A DNA stretch of 64,000 bases from Heminiphilus faecis. GTDB lineage: Bacteria > Bacteroidota > Bacteroidia > Bacteroidales > Muribaculaceae. The position numbers were made by a program, and so were the translations under genes. The notes under the pieces are model-generated. The model was not told the origin of the DNA. It saw only the letters and a program-made list of their open reading frames with translations, and searched no databases. Below are positions 53,113 through 63,626 of the stretch, piece after piece. Location: the NCBI RefSeq assembly GCF_008728965.1, contig NZ_VSMC01000008.1, positions 58,788-122,787 of the forward strand, read 5' to 3'. How positions within the stretch are numbered: position 1 is the stretch's first letter; each line of letters starts with the position of its first letter.

Positions 53113-54180
53113 TTAATGATTTTTCTCAAATTCCTTCATGGCATCGACAAGCACCTTAACACTCTCCAAGGGAAGAGCGTTATAGAGCGATGCACGGAAA
53201 CCGCCTACCGAACGGTGACCCTTTATGCCGACAATGCCTTTTGTGGAAGCGAAGTCGATGAACTCCTTGTCAAGGCCGTCATACTCGGGCTTCATGACAA
53301 AGCATACATTCATGATAGAACGGTCCTCGGGAGCGACAGTACCGACAAACATGCGGCTTGAGTCGATAGCCTCATAAAGCATCTCGGCCTTTGCAAGGTC
53401 GCGTCGCTGCATCTCCTCAACGCCACCCAACTCTTTATAATGTCTAAGAGTCTGGAGCGCGGAGTATATAGGCAGCACGGGAGGAGTATTGAACATAGAT
53501 CCTTTCTTTACATGGGTGCGGTAGTCAAGCATCGTGGGTATAGCCCGGTCTACGTTGCCGAGCGCATCTTCCTTTACAATAACTATTGTGACACCTGCGG
53601 GAGCAAGATTTTTCTGTGCGCCGGCATAAATGACATCATACTTTGACACATCCACGGGACGAGAGAAAATGTCGCTCGACATGTCGGCCACGAGAGGCAC
53701 TTTCACATCGGGATCATGACGCAACTCGGTGCCGTAAATAGTATTATTGGTAGTATAGTGGAAGTAATCGGCATCTTCGGGTACGGTAAAGCCCTTAGGT
53801 ATGAAAGTGTAGTTCTTGTCTTTGCTTGAAGCCACGACATCGACCTCGCCAAACAGACGAGCCTCCTTTATGGCATTGGACGCCCAAGTACCGGTATCGA
53901 GATAGGCGGCTTTTTTCTTCAACAGGTTGTAAGGCACCATGCAGAACTGCATCGACGCTCCTCCCCCGAGAAAAAGCACTTGATAGCCGGCAGGCACATC
54001 AAGAAGTTCTTTCACGAGTTGCTGCGCCTCATCCATGACAGCGACAAACTCCTTACTGCGGTGAGAGACTTCAAGGATTGACAATCCGGTACCCGCGAAG
54101 TCCTTGATGGCTTCAGCTGTATTCTTTATAGTGTACTCACTAAGAATTGATGGCCCGGCATAAAAATTATGCTTTTTCAT
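53113..54180 (-). CDS. serC: Phosphoserine aminotransferase
   Basis: A 355-residue PLP enzyme turning 3-phosphohydroxypyruvate into phosphoserine. [20 protein letters not shown] opening, [19 protein letters not shown] (cofactor phosphate), and the Schiff-base lysine in [16 protein letters not shown]. First gene of the serC-serA pair. Confidence 0.95.
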   Translation of the reverse strand: MKKHNFYAGPSILSEYTIKNTAEAIKDFAGTGLSILEVSHRSKEFVAVMDEAQQLVKELLDVPAGYQVLFLGGGASMQFCMVPYNLLKKKAAYLDTGTWASNAIKEARLFGEVDVVASSKDKNYTFIPKGFTVPEDADYFHYTTNNTIYGTELRHDPDVKVPLVADMSSDIFSRPVDVSKYDVIYAGAQKNLAPAGVTIVIVKEDALGNVDRAIPTMLDYRTHVKKGSMFNTPPVLPIYSALQTLRHYKELGGVEEMQRRDLAKAEMLYEAIDSSRMFVGTVAPEDRSIMNVCFVMKPEYDGLDKEFIDFASTKGIVGIKGHRSVGGFRASLYNALPLESVKVLVDAMKEFEKNH

Positions 54181-54213
54181 AAATTTTATAGTTAATGATT
54201 ATCGTTAGGCTTG

Positions 54214-54245
54214 CAAATTTAATGAATTTCCCCTATTCGTGTCAA
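54214..54245 (-). promoter_or_regulatory. Promoter of serC-serA
   Basis: Minus-strand TTG (54245-54243) and TAAATTTG (54221-54214), 21 nt apart, leader about 30 nt. Confidence 0.65.
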
Positions 54246-54393
54246 CAAAAAACGTCAAAAACCGGCATTTTCTTTCATTTTTCATCATAATCAGTCTATT
54301 TGGCGGCATTTTTACACTTCAAAAGACACATTGCCATACATAATAACAGATATACCGTCAGTTCAGCGGCAAAAGTGAATATGCGATTTAGTC

Positions 54394-54425
54394 ATTGCAT
54401 AATATTACCGCATATATTAACTTTG
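54394..54425 (+). promoter_or_regulatory. Promoter of bioA
   Basis: ATTG at 54394-54397 and TAACTTTG at 54418-54425 with 20-nt spacing; leader about 16 nt. Confidence 0.65.
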
Positions 54426-54444
54426 CGTACCGTAAAACAGAATT

Positions 54445-55728
54445 ATGACCGATCATTCCACACTCCACGACCCTTGGGACCATGACCATCTGTGGCATCC
54501 CTATACCTCGACCATAGACCCGCTGCCCACCTACAAAGTCGACTCGGCAAGCGGCTCCACGATAACCCTTGCCGACGGCACACGCCTTATAGACGGCATG
54601 TCGTCATGGTGGTGCACAATACACGGCTACAACCATCCGAGCATCAACGCGGCCGCAACCCGACAGATAGAAAAAATGTCGCATGTGATGTTTGGCGGCT
54701 TCACCCATGAACCGGCCATCGAACTTGGCAAAAAGCTGCTTGCCATGGCACCTCCGTCGATGAACAACATATTTTATGCCGACTCGGGCTCGGTGGCCGT
54801 AGAAGTAGCCATGAAAATGGCAATACAGGCGGCCATATCGCGAAGCGGCAGCCATGACAAGAGCAACTTCGTGACGATACGGTCGGGGTATCACGGCGAC
54901 ACATGGAACGCCATGAGCGTATGCGATCCGGTGACAGGCATGCACGGCGCGTTCGGACCGGCACTGCCTATAAGATATTTCGTCGAGGCCCCATCGACAG
55001 GATTTTACGAAGAATGGCGTCCTGAGTCGACAGCCCAACTCGAAACCGTGCTGCGGGAACACCACGACGACATAGCCGCACTCATACTCGAGCCTATAGT
55101 GCAGGGAGCGGGCGGCATGCGGTTTTACCATCCGCAGTACCTTCGCGAAGCCCGCAAACTATGTGACCGCTACGGGGTATACCTGATATTTGACGAGATA
55201 GCCACAGGCTTCTGGAGGACAGGCCGGCGCTTTGCATGGGAATGGGCCGGGACCGAACCCGACATAATGTGCATAGGCAAAGGGCTTACGGCGGGCTACC
55301 TGACCATGAGCGCCGTACTTACGACGAAGGATGTGGCCGACACCATATCGCGCGGCGAAGCCGGAGTCATGATGCACGGCCCCACGTTCATGGCCAATCC
55401 TCTCGCCTGTGCCATAGCGTGTGAGTCATTACGTCTGCTGGAGTCGCAGGACATGCCGGCATGCATAGCCCGCATAGAGGAGATAATGAAGCGCGAACTC
55501 GCCCCCGCCCGTAATATCGATCGGGTGAAAGAGGTCAGAGTGCTCGGCACGATCGGCGTCGTCGAAATGAAAGAGCCGGTGGATGTGGGCGCATTTCAGA
55601 AGCGATGTGTGGAGCGGGGCATATGGGTGCGTCCGTTTGGCCGCAACGTATACATCATGCCTCCCTATGTGATAACCGACGAGGAGCTGACCGGCCTGTG
55701 CCGCACGATGCTCGACATACTTCCCTGA
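54445..55728 (+). CDS. bioA: Adenosylmethionine-8-amino-7-oxononanoate transaminase
   Basis: A 427-residue class III aminotransferase of biotin synthesis, converting KAPA to DAPA with AdoMet as amino donor. HLWHPYTST near the start and [16 protein letters not shown] are BioA signatures, with [16 protein letters not shown] and the PLP lysine in [15 protein letters not shown]. No other bio genes are in the window. Confidence 0.94.
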   Translation: MTDHSTLHDPWDHDHLWHPYTSTIDPLPTYKVDSASGSTITLADGTRLIDGMSSWWCTIHGYNHPSINAAATRQIEKMSHVMFGGFTHEPAIELGKKLLAMAPPSMNNIFYADSGSVAVEVAMKMAIQAAISRSGSHDKSNFVTIRSGYHGDTWNAMSVCDPVTGMHGAFGPALPIRYFVEAPSTGFYEEWRPESTAQLETVLREHHDDIAALILEPIVQGAGGMRFYHPQYLREARKLCDRYGVYLIFDEIATGFWRTGRRFAWEWAGTEPDIMCIGKGLTAGYLTMSAVLTTKDVADTISRGEAGVMMHGPTFMANPLACAIACESLRLLESQDMPACIARIEEIMKRELAPARNIDRVKEVRVLGTIGVVEMKEPVDVGAFQKRCVERGIWVRPFGRNVYIMPPYVITDEELTGLCRTMLDILP

Positions 55729-55801
55729 CACAAAGCCAACAAAACGGCGCGTTCAAGTGTTAAAAAATCATCTCATCATGTTAAAAAACGACATTTCTAC
55801 A

Positions 55802-58273
55802 ATGAAGTATACGATCAGCCAGATATCGGAGATACTTGAGTTAAAAGCTCCTGCATTTCTACTGCACACAATATCGGTGCTGCTTACCGACTCGCGCTCA
55901 GTCACCTACCCGAGCGAGTCGCTGTTTTTCGCATTGCGCACGCGCAACAACGACGGCCACCGCTATATAAAGGAACTTATAGAAAAAGGAGTGCGCAACT
56001 TCATTGTCGACAATGTGCCGGTCAACGTGGTGGGCACGCCCAATGTAAACTTTCTCGTGGTGAAGGATGTGAAAAAGGCCCTTCACACGATAGCCCGGCA
56101 CCACCGCATGCAGTACGGCATACCGGTCATAGGCATAACAGGCAGCCGCGGCAAGACCACCTTGAAAGAATGGCTCTACCAGCTGCTGCAGCCCGACTAC
56201 CGCATAGTCAGAAGTCCGCGAAGCTTCAACAGCCAGATAGGGGTGCCCCTTTCGCTGTGGGAGATGAACCGCGACAGCGAGATAGGCATATTTGAGGCGG
56301 GAATATCGCTGAGCGGCGAGATGAAAGAGCTCCAAGCCATGATACAGCCCACTCTCGGCATACTCACCAACATAGGAGGAGAACATGCCGAGGGGTTTCC
56401 GTCGAAGCGCGATAAATGCCGCGAGAAGATAAGGTTGTTCAAGGAGTGCGAGTGCGTCATATACTGCAGCGACGACCCGCTCATAAGAGAGGTCATGGAG
56501 GAGGAAGAGATAGCGGCGCGGCATCTCGACTGGTCAGTGACCGACCCTGACGCCACCGTAAAGGTCACGATAAACAAGCGCAGCGACGGTAGCACGGGCA
56601 TAAAATGTCACATCAACGGGGCCGACCATGAGGCATCGATCAACTTCAACGACCCGGCATCGATAGAAAATGCCGTAGGAGCCATCATAGCCCTTATATA
56701 TTTAGGTGTGGCGCCTGAAAAGATAGCCGCACGCATGGAACGTCTAACCCCTGTCGGCACACGACTCAACGTCATCGAAGGAGTCAACGACTGCATGCTC
56801 ATATACGACTCGTACACGGGCGACTACCATTCGCTCAGTCCGGCGCTCGACTTCATGCAGAGGCGCGCCACCGCCGACCGCACATCGACCGTGATACTCA
56901 GCGACGTCATGCACGAGACCATGACGTCGGAAAACATGTACAGCAACATAGCCCACCTACTCAAGCAAAAAGGGGTGACACGCATAATCGGCATCGGCGA
57001 GGAGATATCGCGCCACGCTCCCTACTTCAACCAAAACTCCAAGTTTTACCGATCGACCGAGGAATTTCTTTCCAACACGACGCCCAACGACTTCAGCCAT
57101 GAACTGATACTGATAAAGGGCTCCGACGACTTCGGATTTCACCGGCTGAGCGAAGTGCTCGAAGCACGTCAGCACGAGACGGTGCTTGAGGTCAATCTCG
57201 ACGCCGTGGTGCACAACTTCAACAACTTCCGCTCGCGCATAAAGCCCACGACAGGCATAGTGGCTATGGTGAAGGCATCAGGTTACGGAGCCGGCTCTTA
57301 CGAGCTGGCCAAGACACTGCAGTCGCAGGGTGCGGCCTATCTGGCCGTAGCCGTAGCCGACGAGGGCGTTGACCTGCGCAAGGCCGGCATAACCATGCCC
57401 ATCATGGTGCTCAACCCGCGTGTGGTCAACTACACCACTCTCTTTGACTGCCGTCTGGAACCGGAGATATACTCGTTCGAGATACTTGAGGAATTTATCA
57501 GAGAGGGTCGGCGCCACGGCATACATGACTACCCGGTACACATAAAACTCGACACCGGCATGCACCGGTTGGGATTTCTCGAAGCCGACATGCCCCGGCT
57601 GAAAAAAGTACTTCAGTCACAGGACGTGCTCACACCGAAGTCGGTGTTCAGCCATCTGGCCGCCGCCGACTCACCGGAGATGGATGACTATACGATGGAA
57701 CAGTTCGAGATTTTCGCACGATGCAGCGAGTCGCTCCAGCGCGGCTTCAGCCACCATATACTGCGCCATATCCTCAACTCGACCGGCATAACACGCTTTC
57801 CGGAGCACCAATATGACATGGTGCGCCTCGGAATATGCCTTTACGGCATACCCACCATGCCCGACCACTCTCAGGGCGATCTGCGTCCGGTAAGCACACT
57901 GCGCACATCGGTCATATCAATAAAAGAGTGGCCCGCCGGCACCACCATCGGCTACTCGCGCAAAGGACTTCTGCACCGACGCTCGCGCATAGCCACCCTA
58001 CCCATAGGCTACGCCGACGGACTTAACCGTCACTTGGGCTACGGCAATGCGGCGGTGTGGATCAACGGACGCCGATGTCCTACAGTAGGAAGCATATGCA
58101 TGGATGTGTGTATGGTCGACGTCACCGACACCCCCTGCAAAGTGGGCGACACGGTGGAGGTATTCGGCCACAACATATCGGTCATAGAACTGGCCGACAT
58201 ACTCGGCACGATACCTTACGAAATACTGACTTCCGTGGCGTCGCGCGTCAAGAGGGTATATTATCGGGAGTGA
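55802..58273 (+). CDS. MurF-alanine racemase fusion
   Basis: An 823-residue bifunctional enzyme; the ATG at 55802 gives the best start (MKYTISQISEILEL), though in-frame ATGs at 55778 and 55757 exist. Residues 1-450 are a MurF-like ligase (nucleotide loop GITGSRGKTTLKEW, residues 111 on; NIGGEHAEGFPS; YDSYTGDYHSLSPAL). Residues about 465-823 are alanine racemase (PLP lysine in MVKASGYGAGSYELAK; catalytic Tyr region about IGYADGLNRHLGYG). It should both make D-Ala and join D-Ala-D-Ala to UDP-MurNAc-tripeptide. The fusion is well known in Bacteroidetes. The end overlaps the convergent tatC by 26 nt. Confidence 0.93.
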   Translation: MKYTISQISEILELKAPAFLLHTISVLLTDSRSVTYPSESLFFALRTRNNDGHRYIKELIEKGVRNFIVDNVPVNVVGTPNVNFLVVKDVKKALHTIARHHRMQYGIPVIGITGSRGKTTLKEWLYQLLQPDYRIVRSPRSFNSQIGVPLSLWEMNRDSEIGIFEAGISLSGEMKELQAMIQPTLGILTNIGGEHAEGFPSKRDKCREKIRLFKECECVIYCSDDPLIREVMEEEEIAARHLDWSVTDPDATVKVTINKRSDGSTGIKCHINGADHEASINFNDPASIENAVGAIIALIYLGVAPEKIAARMERLTPVGTRLNVIEGVNDCMLIYDSYTGDYHSLSPALDFMQRRATADRTSTVILSDVMHETMTSENMYSNIAHLLKQKGVTRIIGIGEEISRHAPYFNQNSKFYRSTEEFLSNTTPNDFSHELILIKGSDDFGFHRLSEVLEARQHETVLEVNLDAVVHNFNNFRSRIKPTTGIVAMVKASGYGAGSYELAKTLQSQGAAYLAVAVADEGVDLRKAGITMPIMVLNPRVVNYTTLFDCRLEPEIYSFEILEEFIREGRRHGIHDYPVHIKLDTGMHRLGFLEADMPRLKKVLQSQDVLTPKSVFSHLAAADSPEMDDYTMEQFEIFARCSESLQRGFSHHILRHILNSTGITRFPEHQYDMVRLGICLYGIPTMPDHSQGDLRPVSTLRTSVISIKEWPAGTTIGYSRKGLLHRRSRIATLPIGYADGLNRHLGYGNAAVWINGRRCPTVGSICMDVCMVDVTDTPCKVGDTVEVFGHNISVIELADILGTIPYEILTSVASRVKRVYYRE

Positions 58274-59069
58274 CAGCCTGAGCTTTCGCCTTGTCAGCCG
58301 ACGGCACCAGAAGCGCCCCGAACTCCCAAAGCAGATAGACCGGCAGAAAGACCACGGCAAGCGTAAACGGGTCGCCTGTAGGGGTAATGAAGGCCGCCAC
58401 GACAAGCAGCACGACTATGGCATGACGCCGGTAGCGGTTGAAAAGCCCGCGGTGAACTATGCCGAGCCTGCCGAGAAGCCAGCAGAGCAACGGAAGTTCA
58501 AAGACAAGCCCCATGATGAAAATCATCATCAGAAAATTGTCCATATAGGAATCAAGCGATATATGATTGGGCACGGCGGCACTCACCTGATAGTCGGCGA
58601 GAAACCGCAATGTGATAGGAAAAACCAGCAGATAACCCACCGCAAGCCCGGCAAAAAACATAAAGTTGCCGAGGATAAAGGCCGTTTTCACCCCGCGGCG
58701 CTCATGACTGTACAAGGCCGGGCTGACAAACGTCCACAGCAGATACATTATGACCGGACACGAAAGCACCAGCGCCAGCCAGAACGAAGAGGACACATGG
58801 ATAAAAAACTGCGACGCCAGTTTTATATTGACTATCGTCACTGAAAAGTCGCCGGCACCGAGCAGCCCGTAAAGCCAGAAATCGGGACGGCACGGAGCCA
58901 TAATAACCTCGTCGAAGAGCCGCGGCATGACGGAAAAAAGCAGCGCTGTCAGCACTACGACCACCCCGGCGGCGCGCAACAGCACCCCACGCAGAGCATC
59001 GGCATGGTCCCAAAACGACATCTCTTCCTGACGGCCCTTCTTTAGAGCTTCATCGGTCGCTGTCGCCAT
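58248..59069 (-). CDS. tatC: Sec-independent translocase subunit TatC
   Basis: A 273-residue six-helix inner-membrane protein that binds twin-arginine signal peptides. [20 protein letters not shown] opens the first helix, with the conserved [20 protein letters not shown] and FVFPITL-like loops ([17 protein letters not shown]), and [15 protein letters not shown]. Its start overlaps the tatA end by 20 nt. Genes for Tat substrates are not evident here. Confidence 0.93.
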   Translation of the reverse strand: MATATDEALKKGRQEEMSFWDHADALRGVLLRAAGVVVVLTALLFSVMPRLFDEVIMAPCRPDFWLYGLLGAGDFSVTIVNIKLASQFFIHVSSSFWLALVLSCPVIMYLLWTFVSPALYSHERRGVKTAFILGNFMFFAGLAVGYLLVFPITLRFLADYQVSAAVPNHISLDSYMDNFLMMIFIMGLVFELPLLCWLLGRLGIVHRGLFNRYRRHAIVVLLVVAAFITPTGDPFTLAVVFLPVYLLWEFGALLVPSADKAKAQAVTPDNIPS

Positions 59070-59271
59070 CTGATTTTTTGTCGGTCGGCTTTGTTATCTC
59101 ATCCTGTATGTCATTCATGCCCTGCTTGAAGCTGCTGACACCCTTCCCGAGGCCGCGCATCAGTTCCGGAATCTTGCGTCCGCCGAAAAACAGGAGCACC
59201 ACCAATGCTATGATAAGTAATTCGGCTATGCCGAGATTGCCGAATAAAAGAGGTATAATGTTCATTGTCAA
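59050..59271 (-). CDS. tatA: Twin-arginine translocase TatA/TatE subunit
   Basis: A 73-residue protein with one membrane helix ([20 protein letters not shown] read from [17 protein letters not shown]), the FGG hinge, and the amphipathic helix [17 protein letters not shown] with a polar tail. Forms the variable-size Tat pore. First gene of tatA-tatC. Confidence 0.93.
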   Translation of the reverse strand: MTMNIIPLLFGNLGIAELLIIALVVLLFFGGRKIPELMRGLGKGVSSFKQGMNDIQDEITKPTDKKSDGDSDR

Positions 59272-59357
59272 TGATTAAATTTAATATATCTGCACTTTCA
59301 ATAAGCGTAAAGGTACGAATTTAATCGCATATTGTCGCAATTATGGAAAAAAATCCG

Positions 59358-59365
59358 TAATTTTG
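59358..59365 (+). promoter_or_regulatory. -7 element ahead of fabD
   Basis: TAATTTTG, 38 nt before the fabD ATG; a TTG at 59332-59334 is 23 nt upstream. Confidence 0.55.
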
Positions 59366-59403
59366 CAGCCTGATTTAACATATAATCCAATCACTTAAAG
59401 ATT

Positions 59404-60282
59404 ATGAAAGCATTTGTTTTCCCCGGTCAAGGGGCACAATTCGTAGGCATGGGCAAAGACCTCTACGACAACAACCCCGTTGCCCGCGAAATGTTTGAAA
59501 AGGCCAACGACATCCTCGGCTTCCGCATTACCGACCTCATGTTTAACGGTACCGATGAAGATCTTCGCCAGACCAAGGTGACCCAACCTGCCATATTTCT
59601 GCACTCGGTAATACTTGCCAAGACTCTTGAAAACGAAATCAAACCCGACATGACCGCCGGCCATTCGCTCGGCGAGTTTTCGGCTCTTGTAGCAGCAGGC
59701 GCATTGAGCTTTGAAGACGGCCTGCGTCTTGTAAGCGCCCGTGCCCAAGCCATGCAGAAAGCATGTGAGCTCAAACCCTCGACTATGGCCGCTGTGCTCG
59801 CACTCTCCGACGAGACAGTCGAGGAGATATGCGCCTCGGTTGACGGAGTGGTTGTATGTGCCAACTATAACTGCCCCGGCCAGCTCGTAATATCGGGCGA
59901 GGAAGCCGCTATCGACGCCGCATGCGAGAAAGCCCTCGCCGCCGGTGCCAAGCGTGCGCTCAAACTGAAAGTAGGCGGTGCGTTCCACAGCCCCTGCATG
60001 GAACCCGCACGTGCCGAACTTGCCGAAGCCATCGAAAAGACTCCGGTACACGCTCCCGTATGTCCCGTATACCAGAACGTAGACGCCAAGCCCCATACCG
60101 ACCCCGCCGAAATCAAGGCCAACCTTGTAGCACAGCTTACCGCTCCCGTACGCTGGACACAGACCGTGCAGAACATGGTTGCCGACGGAGCCACCGAATT
60201 TATCGAAATAGGTCCGGGCAAAGTGCTTCAGGGTCTTATAGGCAAGATAGCCCGCGGCATGGAAGTTTCCGGCCGTCAGTAA
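59404..60282 (+). CDS. fabD: Malonyl-CoA:ACP transacylase
   Basis: A 292-residue enzyme loading malonate on acyl carrier protein for fatty-acid synthesis. FPGQGAQFVGMGKDLY, nucleophile Ser in GHSLGEFSALVAAGAL, catalytic His in GGAFHSPCMEPAR, and the C-terminal FIEIGPGKVLQGLIGKI. Stands alone, with a strong terminator. Confidence 0.95.
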   Translation: MKAFVFPGQGAQFVGMGKDLYDNNPVAREMFEKANDILGFRITDLMFNGTDEDLRQTKVTQPAIFLHSVILAKTLENEIKPDMTAGHSLGEFSALVAAGALSFEDGLRLVSARAQAMQKACELKPSTMAAVLALSDETVEEICASVDGVVVCANYNCPGQLVISGEEAAIDAACEKALAAGAKRALKLKVGGAFHSPCMEPARAELAEAIEKTPVHAPVCPVYQNVDAKPHTDPAEIKANLVAQLTAPVRWTQTVQNMVADGATEFIEIGPGKVLQGLIGKIARGMEVSGRQ

Positions 60283-60318
60283 CAACAACAGCCCCAAGTT
60301 ATATTTTTCAACCATAAT

Positions 60319-60352
60319 AAAAAGGAAGCGCGAAACTGCGCTTCCTTTTTTT
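60319..60352 (+). terminator. Terminator after fabD
   Basis: A 13-bp stem (AAAAAGGAAGCGC / GCGCTTCCTTTTT) and a T run, 36 nt past the stop. From 60353 to 60567 (215 nt) I see no gene or clear RNA. Confidence 0.9.
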
Positions 60353-60567
60353 GCCCTCTGCCCGTCCCTCACATAGGACCGCGGCCGACACGCGGTAGTG
60401 CTTAATGAATATCCGCGGCTGAAGCGGAATGTGCATAATGCGCCTGTACGCCATGCTGAACTTTACGCTGTGAACATCTGCTTCCGTTCCGAAAAGCTCC
60501 ATGATTGCCGGCAACCCCGGCGGGTTTGTGTCCCAACCACGGCCCTATGTTACACCTTATTATATTA

Positions 60568-61023
60568 TTACTTCAGCTCCACTGTCCAGTTTAAGCCTTG
60601 AATCTTCATATCAAGTTCACGAAGACTGCGTGAATGCCCGTCAAGCTTGCGACGTGCCTCGGCCACATCGACAAGACGCACGGTCTTTATCTCGTTGCGC
60701 CCGTAGCGGTTGTCAGGCTCCGACACAAAGTCGAGCACCTCACGCATCGACGACACTCTCATGGCGAGCACATCGCGGCGCGCTATCAGTGCGGTAAGAG
60801 TCGCGCCCTCATCGTCGGCCGTAGCGAGATTGGTAACATTAATACGGTATATCAACGTTTCAAGCTGCCCCAACAGCGAGTCAAACTCTTTCTCAAGAAC
60901 GGCGATATCCTCCGGAGGAGTGTCGCCTTCCTGAACTTTGGCGCTCTCTTTCATGCGCCCTTTCAACTGCGCAAGCCGCTTCTGCAGGTCGGCACGCAGG
61001 CTCAAAGCTTCAGCCAGTTTCAT
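60568..61023 (-). CDS. DIP1984-family (septicolysin-like) protein
   Basis: A 151-residue, mostly helical protein. KLAEALSLRADLQKRLAQLK at the N-terminus, LIYRINVTNLAT in the middle and RKLDGHSRSLRELDMKIQGLNW near the end are typical of DIP1984 proteins. Function unknown. TATCTTTG (61069-61062) is a plausible -7. Confidence 0.85.
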   Translation of the reverse strand: MKLAEALSLRADLQKRLAQLKGRMKESAKVQEGDTPPEDIAVLEKEFDSLLGQLETLIYRINVTNLATADDEGATLTALIARRDVLAMRVSSMREVLDFVSEPDNRYGRNEIKTVRLVDVAEARRKLDGHSRSLRELDMKIQGLNWTVELK

Positions 61024-61097
61024 AATGTCGTAATCTTTAATTATTGTATCGTATTTAATAACAAAGATATAGCGATATTGTTATACCGTCGCTCACT

Positions 61098-63017
61098 TTA
61101 TTTAGTAGGCACCACAGGCTTTATCGTGCCGTCGGCATTAAATTCGAGCCTGTCTATACATACCTGACGATGGATACCGGGCATCTTGTCCCTGTCTATA
61201 TAATCAGGATGTATACGGTGATACACTATACGCCACTCATCGGTACCGGGGATATTTATTACCGAATTGTGGGCCGGACCGTAAATCTTCTTCTCGGGGT
61301 TCTGCACAAGGACATTGCACTGATCGGCCACCTTGATCTTGCCGAGCGGAGCATCGGACGTACCGTAAGCCACATGATAGTTGGGCGAGCCGGTATCGTC
61401 AACCGACCACATGAAGTAATAGACGCCATTGCGGAAGAACACATAAGGAGCCTCACGGAACGCATAAGTGTCAAGAGTACCGCCCTCAGGAGTCATAACT
61501 GTCACCGTCTCCTCCTTTATCGAGGTCAGATCATCGTTAAGCTCAGCGCCGGCCATATAACCGTTGCCCCAATAAAGGTAATATTTTCCCGTAACCGGGT
61601 CATGGAATACGTCGACATCAATCTGCTGGCCGCCGCCGACAGGCGACTTGTCCACAATAGGAGTATCGAGAGCATAAAACGGCCCCGCCGGATCGTCGGC
61701 CACAGCCACTCCGATAGCCTTACGGTTGTTCAGCGGGTTATGACCGCTGAAATAAAAATAGTATTTGTACCCGTCATCCTCCTTGCGTTCGATTATAGCC
61801 GGCGCCCATGCGTTTCCGACCGCCCACGGCACCTGCTGACCTTTGACATCAAGCATAATGCCCTCATCGGTCCAGTCGGCAAGATTATGTGAAGAGTATA
61901 CACGGAAGTAATGTCCGCCCCAGCCCGGAGTGCCGTCAGTAGTCGAGTATATATAATACTTGCCGGTCTTGTTTGAGTAAATAATCTCAGGATCGGCATG
62001 GAAACCGGGCAATATAGGATTGTGCTTGTTGTCAAGAGCCGAATAAAGCGTGCTTATACCTGCGGCTGAAGCATGAATCGGGCGTATCGTACCGTCATCG
62101 TTGTACTCCAGCGGTTCAGCTATCACAGAGCGGCTGCCGCTGCCTCCACCGAGTCCGCCTATGTGAGAGAAGAAATAATTCTTTCCTTTAAACTCCACTA
62201 TGGCGGGGTGAGTGGTATTGCTGTTGCCGGCCACTTCCGATATTACGCCCTGATACTCCCACGGTCCGTTGATGTCGTCGCTCATAGCATAGGCAATCTT
62301 CTCGGGCCACTGCGCCGCATAGATCAGATAATACTTGCCGCCTCTTTTATGAATCCACGGCGCTTCGGTGAAGTCGGGCACATGTACCCTCTTGATATCG
62401 CCGTCAAGTTCGAGCATGTTTTCTTTAAGTTTGGCATAGTAGCAGAGTTGGTTGCCCCAGAACAGATAAGCCTGCCCGTCGTCATCAATGAAAACGGTGG
62501 GGTCAATGCTCACCCAGCTGTGATTGGCGCCCTCGCAATCGGCCATCGTAATAAGCGGCTTGCCTATGGCATCCTTGAACGGGCCTTGCGGGGTATCGCT
62601 TACCGCCACACCTATGCCGGAGCCGTTGGTACTGATAAAGTAATAGTAACGTCCGTCGCGCTCTATACACTGGGCCGCATATGAAGCGTGTGAGCTGTCC
62701 CACTTGAAATCCTTAACGGCGAGCGGCATCGGATACTCGGTCCAGTGCTGCATGTCGGTAGTCGAGAACACGCACCAGTTGGGCATATGATAACCCGGTT
62801 TGTTGCCCGGCTCGTCGGTGCCGGTATAGAGCCAGAGCGTGTCGCCGATGACCAGCGTAGCCGGATCGGCCGTATGCTTATGTTTTATAAGCGGATTACC
62901 GGTGTTGACGAAACGATACAGAGCACTGTCGCCGTCGGCACTGATGTCGGATGCCGTCACCGTCTGAACCGAAGGCACGGCGCACATCAAAGAAAGTAAA
63001 AGAGTATGATACTTCAT
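61098..63017 (-). CDS. Tandem two-domain GH43 glycosidase
   Basis: A 639-residue secreted protein from the ATG at 63017 (signal MKYHTLLLSLMCAVPSVQTV); an ATG 72 nt earlier is in frame but would bury the signal peptide. It holds two GH43 propellers. Domain 1 (about 35-320): HTADPATLVIGDTLWLYTG, SIDPTVFIDDDGQAYLFWGN, TEAPWIHKRGGKYYLIYA. Domain 2 (about 330-639): FHADPEIIYSNKTGKYYIYS, DVDVFHDPVTGKYYLYWGN, REAPYVFFRNGVYYFMW. Each keeps an Asp-Asp-Glu set, so both may be active. Substrate is probably an arabino- or xylo-oligosaccharide. Far from the other glycosidases, with no SusCD. Confidence 0.9.
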   Translation of the reverse strand: MKYHTLLLSLMCAVPSVQTVTASDISADGDSALYRFVNTGNPLIKHKHTADPATLVIGDTLWLYTGTDEPGNKPGYHMPNWCVFSTTDMQHWTEYPMPLAVKDFKWDSSHASYAAQCIERDGRYYYFISTNGSGIGVAVSDTPQGPFKDAIGKPLITMADCEGANHSWVSIDPTVFIDDDGQAYLFWGNQLCYYAKLKENMLELDGDIKRVHVPDFTEAPWIHKRGGKYYLIYAAQWPEKIAYAMSDDINGPWEYQGVISEVAGNSNTTHPAIVEFKGKNYFFSHIGGLGGGSGSRSVIAEPLEYNDDGTIRPIHASAAGISTLYSALDNKHNPILPGFHADPEIIYSNKTGKYYIYSTTDGTPGWGGHYFRVYSSHNLADWTDEGIMLDVKGQQVPWAVGNAWAPAIIERKEDDGYKYYFYFSGHNPLNNRKAIGVAVADDPAGPFYALDTPIVDKSPVGGGQQIDVDVFHDPVTGKYYLYWGNGYMAGAELNDDLTSIKEETVTVMTPEGGTLDTYAFREAPYVFFRNGVYYFMWSVDDTGSPNYHVAYGTSDAPLGKIKVADQCNVLVQNPEKKIYGPAHNSVINIPGTDEWRIVYHRIHPDYIDRDKMPGIHRQVCIDRLEFNADGTIKPVVPTK

Positions 63018-63077
63018 GTTATTTATATGAGATGAATGAATTGTCAGCTTACATAGGGCACCATCCCCTACTATCTG

Positions 63078-63108
63078 CAAATATAACAAGATACTTTTGT
63101 CTTACAAA
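63078..63108 (-). promoter_or_regulatory. Promoter of the tandem GH43 gene
   Basis: Minus-strand TTTG (63108-63105) and TATATTTG (63085-63078), 19 nt apart; leader about 57 nt. Confidence 0.65.
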
Positions 63109-63157
63109 ATCAAATATTTGCTTTTGCGCTCGGCTTATTAACATAGTTGACTCCGTC

Positions 63158-63392
63158 TTAAAATGCAACAGATAGGTAGGGGCGCCAGTTCCACGGCGCC
63201 CGCGAAGCCGGACGGCCATACAAAAGACCTTGCGGGACGCAACCGGACGCCGTGGTACTGGCGTCCCTACCAACCTTATCGACGTTTAACAACCGCCGTT
63301 TTTTAATTGATATTACATACTTCTGCTCGACTTATTCGTATCGTTGACATCCGTCTTAGATTACGGATCATCTGCAAAAGCCGATTGAACGA
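63158..63392. repeat. Tandem repeat unit 1 with MITE-like core
   Basis: A 235-bp unit whose core (63175-63271, 97 bp) is bounded by 24-bp inverted repeats matching at 22 positions (GGTAGGGGCGCCAGTTCCAC and GTGGTACTGGCGTCCCTACC). The spacer ends TGAACGA. Sequence at 63123-63157 is a degenerate piece of the preceding spacer. Confidence 0.88.
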
Positions 63393-63626
63393 TTAAAATG
63401 CAACAGATAGGTAGGGGCGCCAGTACCACGGCGCCCGCGAAGCCGGACGGCCATACAAAAGACCATACGGGACGCAGCCGGACGCCGTGGTACTGGCGTC
63501 CCTACCAACCTTATCGACGTTTAACAACCACGTTTTTTAATTGATATTACATACTTCCGCTCGACTTATTCGTATCGTTGACATCCGTCTTAGATTACGG
63601 TTCAACTGCAAAAGCCGATTGAACGA
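63393..63626. repeat. Tandem repeat unit 2 with MITE-like core
   Basis: A 234-bp unit nearly identical to unit 1; core 63410-63506 (97 bp), with the same inverted ends and the inner segment CCGGACGGCCATACAAAAGA. Confidence 0.88.

Noticed and set aside
60308..60514. Possible 68-residue minus-strand protein after fabD
   Set aside because: It needs a TTG start, has no ribosome-binding site and runs through the fabD terminator.
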